Position numbers and translations under genes: made by a program
Notes under the pieces: generated by a model
The model's database searches: none
What the model was told of the DNA's origin: nothing
The model's input: only the letters and a program-made list of their open reading frames with translations
Assembly (NCBI RefSeq): GCF_020400655.1
Contig: NZ_JAINRC010000009.1
Coordinates: forward strand, 248,001-312,000
DNA length: 64,000 nucleotides
From: Streptomyces spinosus
Lineage (GTDB): Bacteria; Actinomycetota; Actinomycetes; Streptomycetales; Streptomycetaceae
Direction of reading: 5' to 3'
Shown here: piece after piece, positions 55,368-62,208 of the stretch
Position numbering within the stretch: the first letter of the stretch is position 1
Layout: every line of letters starts with the position of its first letter

Positions 55368-56291
55368 ATGATGGCGCTGACGGTCCTGCTCGCCCTGCTC
55401 GCGGCCCTGTCCAACGCGTCCGCGTCGGTGCTGCAGCGCCGGGCCGCCGTGCAGGAGGAGCCGGACCAGGACGGCAGGGCCTCCGCGCTGCGCCGGTTCG
55501 CCCACCTGCTGCGCAGGCCCTCCTGGCTGGCGGGCGCCGGGCTGCTGGGGCTGTCCAGCCTGTTGCAGGCCGGGGCGCTGGCCGTGGGCAGCCTGTCCCT
55601 GGTCCAGCCCCTGCTCACCGCCGAACTGCTGTTCACGCTGGCCGTGGGCAGTGTCGTCTTCCGGCGCCGCCCCAAGGCCCGCACCTGGCTCGCGTTCGTC
55701 GCCCTCGCCGGCGGACTGGCCCTGTTCCTCCTGGCGGCGGCGCCCTCCGCCGGCCGGCCCACCGCGCGCCCGGGGGACTGGCTGCTGGGCGGCGGCGGGG
55801 CGCTCGGCGTCGTCGTCCTGCTGGTCCTGCTCGCGCGCCCGGCCCGGGGCGCGTCCCGGGCCGCGCTGCTCGGCCTCGCCTCCGCCGTGTCCTTCGCCAC
55901 GACCGCGGCGCTGCTGAAGGAGGCCGTGGGACGGCTCGGGCAGGGACCGGCGGAGATGTTCGGACACTGGTCGCTGTACGCCACGGGGGTCGCCGGACTC
56001 GTCGCGTTCCTGCTGCTCCAGGGCGCGCTCGGCGCCGGCTCGCTGACGGCTTCCCAGCCCGCCCTCACCCTCGGCGACGCGCTCACCAGCGTCGTGCTCG
56101 GCTGGGTGCTGTTCGGCGAATCGATCCATCTGGGCCTCAGCCTGCTGCCGGAGGCGATCGGCGTCGCCCTCATCGGCGCGGGCAGCATCGGCCTGGTCCA
56201 CTCGCCGTCCGTCGGCGGGGAGTGGGACGCCACGGACCCGAAGGAGTCCCCCGGCTCCACCACCGCTCTCCCGCGCACCCCCAGGAGGTAG
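55368..56291 (+). CDS. DMT (EamA-like) permease
   Basis: A 307-residue protein with about 9-10 hydrophobic helices: ALTVLLALLAALSNASASVLQRRAA, LLQAGALAVGSLSLVQPLLTAELLFTLAVGSVVF, and LGDALTSVVLGWVLFGESIHLGLSLLPEAIGVALIGAGSIGLV. The duplicated repeat pattern of DMT-family transporters and the VLFGES motif support the call. Its substrate is unknown; it could export a lipid or a small metabolite. Starts at ATG 55368 (a second ATG at 55371). Sits between the SDR and deacetylase genes with short spacings. Confidence 0.85.
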   Translation: MMALTVLLALLAALSNASASVLQRRAAVQEEPDQDGRASALRRFAHLLRRPSWLAGAGLLGLSSLLQAGALAVGSLSLVQPLLTAELLFTLAVGSVVFRRRPKARTWLAFVALAGGLALFLLAAAPSAGRPTARPGDWLLGGGGALGVVVLLVLLARPARGASRAALLGLASAVSFATTAALLKEAVGRLGQGPAEMFGHWSLYATGVAGLVAFLLLQGALGAGSLTASQPALTLGDALTSVVLGWVLFGESIHLGLSLLPEAIGVALIGAGSIGLVHSPSVGGEWDATDPKESPGSTTALPRTPRR

Positions 56292-56298
56292 GTCACCC

Positions 56299-57084
56299 AT
56301 GTCCCTCGTGTCCGGCCGCGCCGTACGCACGGCCGCCGTGCTGCTGCCCGCCGCGGTCGCCGCGGCCCACGTCGGCCCGGCGGCCACCTGGCTCCCGGGC
56401 GTACGGCTGCCGCTCTTCCCCGGGCTCGCCGGTACCGGCCCCGGCAGGCACATCGCGCTCACCTTCGACGACGGACCGGACCCGGCGTCGACCCCGCGGT
56501 TCCTCGAAGCGCTGGACGAGCTCGGGGCGCGGGCCACGTTCTTCGTCCTCGGCGAGCAGGCGGTCCGCCATCCGGCGCTGGTCCGGGAGACCGTACGGCG
56601 CGGGCACGAGCTCGGGGTGCACGGCTGGACCCACGACCGGCCCTGGTGGCCGGCGTTCGCCCGTGACGCCGAGGAGGTCGCCCGGACCGTCCGCGCGGTG
56701 CACGACCTCACCGGCCACCGGCCCCGGTGGTACCGCCCGCCGTACGGCATCCTCACCACGAGCCGCTGGCTGGCCGCCCGGCGGGCCGGACTGCGCACGG
56801 TGCTGTGGTCGGCATGGGGCAGGGACTGGACCGCCGACGCGACGGCCGCGTCCGTACGGGCCCGGGTCGCCGCGGACCTGCGCGGCGGCGGCACCGTCCT
56901 GCTCCACGACTCCGACCGCCACGCGGCCCCCGGCTGCTGGCAGGCGACGCTGGCCGCGCTGCCAACGGTCGTCCGGGACTGCCGGGAGGCGGGGTGGACG
57001 GTGGGGCCCTTGCGCGACCACGGGGTGGTTCCGGTCCCGGTTCACGGCGGGGCGGTGGTGCCGGCCGAGCTGGTGGGGGAGTGA
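56299..57084 (+). CDS. Polysaccharide deacetylase (NodB homology)
   Basis: A 261-residue exported protein: N-terminal hydrophobic segment (AVRTAAVLLPAAVAAAHVGPA), then TFDDGPDPASTPRFLEALDELGARATFFVLGEQA (metal Asp), HELGVHGWTHDRPWW (HxxxH), RWYRPPYGIL (catalytic-type RPPYG), VLWSAWGRDW and VLLHDSDRH. All the NodB motifs are intact, unlike the lipoprotein at 32717-33958. It should remove acetyl groups from a cell-wall or lipid-linked glycan. Placed 7 bp after the DMT gene. Confidence 0.92.
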   Translation: MSLVSGRAVRTAAVLLPAAVAAAHVGPAATWLPGVRLPLFPGLAGTGPGRHIALTFDDGPDPASTPRFLEALDELGARATFFVLGEQAVRHPALVRETVRRGHELGVHGWTHDRPWWPAFARDAEEVARTVRAVHDLTGHRPRWYRPPYGILTTSRWLAARRAGLRTVLWSAWGRDWTADATAASVRARVAADLRGGGTVLLHDSDRHAAPGCWQATLAALPTVVRDCREAGWTVGPLRDHGVVPVPVHGGAVVPAELVGE

Positions 57085-57094
57085 CGGGGGCCTC

Positions 57095-58213
57095 TCACGC
57101 ACCCGTCGCCAGGTCCGTCACGCGGTCCAGCGCGTCCGCCCGGAACACGGCACGTCCACGGGCCACCCGGTCCGTGCGTTCCCGGGTGTGCTCGCCGAGC
57201 CGCCCGAGTGCCGCCAGCAGCGCGGGGGCGTCCGGGGCCAGTTCGGACAGGCCCAGCTCGCTCATGCGGCACACGCCGTCGGCGCCGTGGCCGGGGAGCG
57301 GGCGGTGGGCGATCACGGGCAGGCCCGCGGCGAGGGCCTGGACGGCGGTCTGGCCGGCCGCGTTGTCCACCAGGGCGTAGCACGCGGCCAGCAGGCCGGG
57401 CATGTCGTCGACCCAGCCCAGGACCAGCGCCGCCGGCTCCCGGGAGACACGGGCGCGCAGCCGCTCGTTGCGGCCGCACAGCACCACCGGCAGATAGCCG
57501 GCCGCCGCCAGCAGCCGGGCGGTGGCGGCCGGGCGGGACGCCGCGCCCCAGGCACCTGCGGACAGCAGCACCGGGGGCCGGCCGGGCGCCCGCCGGGCGA
57601 ACCGCTCCCGCCAGCGGGTCTCCCCGGCGGCCGGCGCGCGGAAGGCGGGCGCGACCACCGGGCCGGTCGTGACGGCCGGCACGGCCAGGAACCGGCGTAC
57701 GTCCGCCGCCGCCGCGTCCGTGAGGCACAGATAGCGGTCGTTGCCCGGATGCAGCCACTGCCGGTGCACCGCGAAGTCCAGCAGGAACACGGCGCTCGGC
57801 ACCCGCAGCCCGCCCCGCTCCCGCAGATGCCCGGTCAGCTGCGCGGCCAGGTGGAAGACGGACACCACCACGTCGGCGCCCGTGCGGTCCACGAGCTCCG
57901 TCAGCCGGTCCCCGGCCAGCCGGGCGAGCGGGACCCCGCTGGGCCGCCGGCCGGGCCCGCCGCGCAGGAAAGCGCCGTAGACCCCGCCGTACAGCCAGGG
58001 CAGGTGCCGTACCGAGGCCTGGTAGCCGCGGCGCAGCCCCGTGCCCAGGCCGTACGGCAGCAGCGCCAGCACGTCGGCCACGCGGGTCTCGTGGCCGCGG
58101 CCGGCCGCCCGCCGCGCCAGCTCGGCGGCCACGGTGTCGTGACCGGCTCCCATGCTCGCGCTCAGGATCAGCATGCGCCGCCGGCCGTCCGGCGCGTCCT
58201 CGGTGGTAGGCAC
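57095..58213 (-). CDS. MGDG synthase-like glycosyltransferase
   Basis: A 372-residue GT28-type enzyme: MLILSASMGAGHDTVAAELARRAAGRGHE (N-terminal lipid-binding motif), DVVVSVFHLAAQLTGHL, LLDFAVHRQWLHPGNDRYLCL, VLLSAGAWGA and NAAGQTAVQALAAGLPVIAHRPLPGHGADGV in the donor-binding half are the motifs of monogalactosyldiacylglycerol synthases and related UDP-sugar:diacylglycerol transferases. It would add a sugar to a lipid at the membrane. Convergent with the deacetylase gene, 10 bp apart; a good partner for the neighbouring DMT and YihY genes in lipid work. Confidence 0.88.
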   Translation of the reverse strand: MPTTEDAPDGRRRMLILSASMGAGHDTVAAELARRAAGRGHETRVADVLALLPYGLGTGLRRGYQASVRHLPWLYGGVYGAFLRGGPGRRPSGVPLARLAGDRLTELVDRTGADVVVSVFHLAAQLTGHLRERGGLRVPSAVFLLDFAVHRQWLHPGNDRYLCLTDAAAADVRRFLAVPAVTTGPVVAPAFRAPAAGETRWRERFARRAPGRPPVLLSAGAWGAASRPAATARLLAAAGYLPVVLCGRNERLRARVSREPAALVLGWVDDMPGLLAACYALVDNAAGQTAVQALAAGLPVIAHRPLPGHGADGVCRMSELGLSELAPDAPALLAALGRLGEHTRERTDRVARGRAVFRADALDRVTDLATGA

Positions 58214-58404
58214 GGAGCCCGATTCTCCGCCGCCGCGCCCCGCAAACCGGACCCGCCGGCCGTGTCGCCGGCCCGGCGGTCACCCGTGCGCAGCAGTGTG
58301 CCGGGCCGGTGCCCGCCCTCCGGCTGCGAGTCGCGCGGCGCGTGCCAGGCTGGATGGATCGGCACGACAGAGCGTGCGGTGGGCGGCGAGCGGCGGGAGG
58401 TGCC

Positions 58405-59232
58405 GTGAGGCGGTTGCGGCGCGGCCTGCACCGCGCGTGGCGGTGGCTGCGGGTCCAGGCCTTGTTCGAGCACGGCCGGGAGCTGGAGCTGATGCACCGG
58501 GCCATGGGCTTCGCCACCCTGGCGCTGGTCACGCTGGCCCCGCTGCTGATCGTGGTCGCCGCGGCCGACCCGCTGGTACGCGGCGGCTTCGCCTCCTGGC
58601 TCACCGACGGCATGGGCCTGTCCGGCCGGTCCGCCCACGTCGTCACCGATGCCATCAGCCCCCCGCGCAAGGTCATCGGCACCACCAGCGTGTGGAGCGG
58701 CGTCCTGCTCGCCGTGTTCGGCGTCTCCTTCGGCGGGAGTGTGCAGAACGCCTACGAGCGGATCTGGGGACTGGCCTCGGGGCCCTGGCACCGGGTGTGG
58801 CGGCAGGCGACCTGGCTGGTGGTGCTGACGGCGTACCTCTACCAGGAGGTCGCGACGAAGTCGACGCTGTACGGGACGCAGCGGATCGTGTTCTCCGCGC
58901 TGATCGGAGTGCTGTTCTTCTGGTGGGGACAGCGTTTCCTGCTCGGCGGGCAGATCCACTGGCGTTCACTGCTGCCCGGCGCGGTGGCCACGGTCGTCGG
59001 CCTGGCCGGCCTGCGCGCCTTCTCCTACCTCGTCTTCACCCCGCTCATCGTCACCAACGCCCTGAGCTACGGCGCCGTCGGCACCGTGCTCGTCGTCGAG
59101 TCCTGGCTCATCGGCGTCGGCTTCGTCATCTACGGCGGGGCCCTCTTCGGCCGCTGGTTCACCCAGCACCACTGGGTGCCGTCCCACCACGAGGACGAGC
59201 CGGCCCCGCGTGAGCCGAACGAGCGGCACTAG
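58405..59232 (+). CDS. YihY/BrkB-family membrane protein
   Basis: A 275-residue protein with about six membrane helices: LMHRAMGFATLALVTLAPLLIVVAAADPLVRG, FGVSFGGSVQNAYERIWGLASG, VVLTAYLYQEVATKSTLYGTQ, VFSALIGVLFFWWGQRFLLGG and NALSYGAVGTVLVVESWLIGVGFVIYGGALFGRWF are YihY signatures. GTG 58405 follows GCGGGAGG. Its TAG stop (59230-59232) lies inside a CTAG that is the target duplication of the following MITE; before insertion it overlapped the stop of the convergent ABC gene. Function unknown. Confidence 0.9.
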   Translation: MRRLRRGLHRAWRWLRVQALFEHGRELELMHRAMGFATLALVTLAPLLIVVAAADPLVRGGFASWLTDGMGLSGRSAHVVTDAISPPRKVIGTTSVWSGVLLAVFGVSFGGSVQNAYERIWGLASGPWHRVWRQATWLVVLTAYLYQEVATKSTLYGTQRIVFSALIGVLFFWWGQRFLLGGQIHWRSLLPGAVATVVGLAGLRAFSYLVFTPLIVTNALSYGAVGTVLVVESWLIGVGFVIYGGALFGRWFTQHHWVPSHHEDEPAPREPNERH

Positions 59233-59394
59233 GGTCTTTCGTTTGGATCAGGCCGGATCAGGGAGCGGGGTCTGGTGCCGTGCGTCGCAAGGCGGAGGAG
59301 GGCGCCATGGCGGAGCCATGGCAACCGACGACAACGCGGCGAGGCGCGGTGCCAGGGCCCGCGAGCCCGGCCTGATCCAAACGAGAGGCACTAG
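59229..59394. mobile_element. MITE-like element with CTAG target-site duplication
   Basis: A 158-bp non-coding insertion (59233-59390) flanked by CTAG on both sides. Its ends are ~24-bp terminal inverted repeats sharing TCGTTTGGATCAGGCCGG exactly and differing at three outer positions (21/24). The left CTAG gives the TAG stop of the YihY gene; the right CTAG, on the other strand, gives the TAG stop of the NHLM ABC gene. CTAG targets are typical of IS5-type transposases, so a full-length IS5 relative elsewhere could mobilise it. It contains two GCCATGGC copies; it encodes nothing. A partial copy lies at 46080-46138. Confidence 0.9.
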
Positions 59395-62207
59395 GCCAGC
59401 TGCCGGCGGACCAGTTCGTGCAGCCGGCCCCCGGTGTCCGCGAGCAGTTCGGCCGGGGTGCCCTGCTGGACGACCTTGCCGTCCTCCATCACGATCACCC
59501 GGTCGGCGTCCATGACGGTCGACAACCGGTGGGCGATGACGATCCGGGTGGCGTTCAGCTTGCGGGTGCTGTCGATGACGACGCGCTGGGTGTCGTTGTC
59601 CAGGGCGCTGGTCGCCTCGTCGAAGAAGAGGATGCGCGGGCGCCTGATGAGCGCCTGGGCGATCATCAGGCGCTGCCGCTGACCGCCGGAGATCGCCCCG
59701 CTGCCCGCGACGATCGTGTGCAGCCCCATCGGCATCCGCTGGATGTCCTCGGCCAGCCCGGCCAGCTCCGCCGCCGCCATCACCTCCTCGGGTGTGTACG
59801 GCTCGGTGCCGCAGATGACGTCCATGATCGAGCCGCTGAACGGCTGGGCGTGCTGCAGGACGACGCCGCACTGGCGGCGTACCGCGGACTGGTCGAGCGC
59901 CGCCAGGTCCTGCCCGTCGTACAGGACGCTGCCGGAGACCGGCCGGTCGAAGCCGATGAGCAGGCGCAGCAGCGTGGACTTGCCGCAGCCGCTCGGGCCG
60001 ACGACTGCCACGAACTCGCCCGGCCGAACGGCGAAGGTCACGTCGTCCAGCACCAGCGGACCGTCGTCGGCGTAGCGGAAGGACAGCCGGCGGGCCTCCA
60101 CCGCGCCGGACAGCGGGCCGGGGCGGGTGCTCGCCGTGCGCACCTCGGGGGTGGCCTCCAGCACCGGCTTGATCTCCTCGAACAGCGGCAGTGCCGCCAC
60201 CGCCGACACGAACGCGCCGGTCAGCTGGGTGACCGAGGTCAGCACCATGGTCACCGACGTGCTGAAGGCGAGGAAGTCCGCGGCCGACATCGCCCCCCTG
60301 GCCGGGCCCGCCAGCAGCATGAACATCAGCAGGGTGCACACCGGCAGGTAGACCGCGCCGAGGACCGTGGTGAGGTTCTTGATCCGGCCGGCCTTCTGCT
60401 GGAGCTCCCGGCTGTGCGCGAACTGGCGCGCCCAGGCCGCGTAGGCGTAGTTCTCGGCCGCCGCCACCCGCAGCTTCGGCAGCCCGCGCAGGGTCTGGAA
60501 CGCCTGGTTGTTCAGCTTGTTGCCGAGCACCACCAGGCGCCGCTGCCAGCGCACCTGCCACAGCCCGAGCCCGCCGAACACCGCCGCGATGACGACGAGC
60601 ATGCCGATCGCGGCCGTCGCCATCGCCGGGCTGTACCAGAACAGCAGGGCGAGGTTCATCGCGCCGACGGTCACCGACTGGGCGACGACCGGGCCGACGC
60701 CCGCCAGCAGCCGGCGGATCGTGCTGACGCCCATCGCGGCACTGGCCAGCTCACCCGTCGAGCGCTGGGTGAAGAAACGGGTCGGCAGCCGCAGCAGCCG
60801 GTCCCAGACGGCGGGCTGCAGCGCCGCCTCGATCCGGCCCTCCAGACGGAGGATGGACAGGTTCTCCAGCAGCGTGAACGCCGCCGCGACCACCCCGCTC
60901 ACCATGACCGCCAGGCACACCTGGACGATCAGGTCCTCCTGCGCCTTCGGCACGTACTCGCCGAGCACCTTGCCGGTCGCGATCGGCACCAGCGCGCCGA
61001 CCGCCACCGTCACCAGCCCCGCGAGGAGCAGGTTCAGCAGGTCGGCGCGGGTGCCGCGCAGGCTGAACCGCAGCAGCCCGAGCGGCCCGAGCGGTCTGTC
61101 GGGCAACGGCCGGTAGAACATCACCGCGCGCGGCTCGAACTCCTCCGCGTTCGCTTTCTCGACGGGCGTCTCGCGCCCCGTCCCGGGGTGCACGGCGACG
61201 TAGCCGCCGCGCCGCCACAGCAGTGCGACCGGCGCCCCGGACAGCGCCCGGTGGCCGACGAGCGGGCCCACGTTCTCCCGCCACCAGCGCCCGTCCAGCC
61301 GGACGGCCCGCGTCCGCACCCGGGAGGCCAGCGCCACCCGCTCCACCGGGTCCAGCCGGTCGCTCCCCGTGCCGTTCTGCGCGGGCTCGGCGAGCCGGAT
61401 GCCGGCCGCCTCGGCGACCAGCTTGCAGGCCGCGTACGTGGCGTCGGCGTCGGCGGCGGTCGTACGGCGCGAGGAGCGCTTGCCGATGGAGGCCAGCAGG
61501 GTCCGGTCGGCCTGGGCGCGCACGGCCTCACCGGCCTTGATCCCGGCGGCCGTCCGGGTCTCGTGGGTGCGCTCCAGCTGCTCGATCCACCGGTCGAGCG
61601 CGGTCAGCAGCCGGTACTGCTGGTCCACCATGCTCTGCCACAGCGCCGGGTCCACCAGCAGGTCGGCGGCGGCCTCCGCGCCGTACAGCGAGCCGTACTG
61701 CACACTGCCCGGCGGCACCTGCATCCAGAACACGTCGTCGTCCGCGGGGGCCGTCGCCCGTTCCTCGGCCAGCGGGGCCTGGAAGAGGACGGACAGGCCG
61801 CGGCCGACACCGAGGGCGAGCGCGTACTCCAGCGGGCTCGACGTCGGCGGCACGTACTGCGGGTTGCCGTACTCGTCGTACGACCAGGTCTGGGTCTGCG
61901 CCGGCTGGTACAGCTCGCGCAGGCCGACGCGGTGCACCACGCAGTCCCGGACCGGCCGGGCCACCAGGGTGTGCTGGGGGCCGGCGACCGGGCCGAGCAG
62001 CAGCGTGCCCGCCTCCAGCCTTCCCAGGTGGTGCCAGTGGCCCTGCTGGGCGGCGTCCACCGCGTACAGGTCCAGGGCGCCGGCCGCGACCAGCCACAGC
62101 ACCTGCGGACCCTCCAGGTCCAGGCGGCCGAGACCGGCGCAGTCGAACCGCGTGCCAAGCGAGCCGAGCGCGCCCAGGACGAGGTCGCCTTCGTGTACGG
62201 AGGTCAT
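59391..62207 (-). CDS. NHLM-type bacteriocin/RiPP exporter, ABC permease/ATPase without peptidase
   Basis: A 938-residue ABC exporter. Residues ~1-250 are a variable N-terminal domain in place of a peptidase (VHRVGLRELYQ ... SYDEYGNPQYVPPTSSPLEYALALGVGRGL), followed by a helix-rich segment with RALSGAPVALLWRRGGYVAVHP, the ABC permease (~380-660) and the nucleotide-binding domain with Walker A GPSGCGKST (~736-744), signature SGGQRQR (~839) and FFDEATSALD. This layout is that of the ATP-binding NHLM bacteriocin system transporter. Starts at ATG 62207, one base after the stop of its partner. Its stop is a CTAG shared with the MITE. Confidence 0.92.
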   Translation of the reverse strand: MTSVHEGDLVLGALGSLGTRFDCAGLGRLDLEGPQVLWLVAAGALDLYAVDAAQQGHWHHLGRLEAGTLLLGPVAGPQHTLVARPVRDCVVHRVGLRELYQPAQTQTWSYDEYGNPQYVPPTSSPLEYALALGVGRGLSVLFQAPLAEERATAPADDDVFWMQVPPGSVQYGSLYGAEAAADLLVDPALWQSMVDQQYRLLTALDRWIEQLERTHETRTAAGIKAGEAVRAQADRTLLASIGKRSSRRTTAADADATYAACKLVAEAAGIRLAEPAQNGTGSDRLDPVERVALASRVRTRAVRLDGRWWRENVGPLVGHRALSGAPVALLWRRGGYVAVHPGTGRETPVEKANAEEFEPRAVMFYRPLPDRPLGPLGLLRFSLRGTRADLLNLLLAGLVTVAVGALVPIATGKVLGEYVPKAQEDLIVQVCLAVMVSGVVAAAFTLLENLSILRLEGRIEAALQPAVWDRLLRLPTRFFTQRSTGELASAAMGVSTIRRLLAGVGPVVAQSVTVGAMNLALLFWYSPAMATAAIGMLVVIAAVFGGLGLWQVRWQRRLVVLGNKLNNQAFQTLRGLPKLRVAAAENYAYAAWARQFAHSRELQQKAGRIKNLTTVLGAVYLPVCTLLMFMLLAGPARGAMSAADFLAFSTSVTMVLTSVTQLTGAFVSAVAALPLFEEIKPVLEATPEVRTASTRPGPLSGAVEARRLSFRYADDGPLVLDDVTFAVRPGEFVAVVGPSGCGKSTLLRLLIGFDRPVSGSVLYDGQDLAALDQSAVRRQCGVVLQHAQPFSGSIMDVICGTEPYTPEEVMAAAELAGLAEDIQRMPMGLHTIVAGSGAISGGQRQRLMIAQALIRRPRILFFDEATSALDNDTQRVVIDSTRKLNATRIVIAHRLSTVMDADRVIVMEDGKVVQQGTPAELLADTGGRLHELVRRQLA

Positions 62208-62208
62208 C

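Noticed and set aside
59233..59390. Complete insertion sequence
   Set aside because: The element has no room for a transposase and no open frame of note; it is a MITE-like non-autonomous element.
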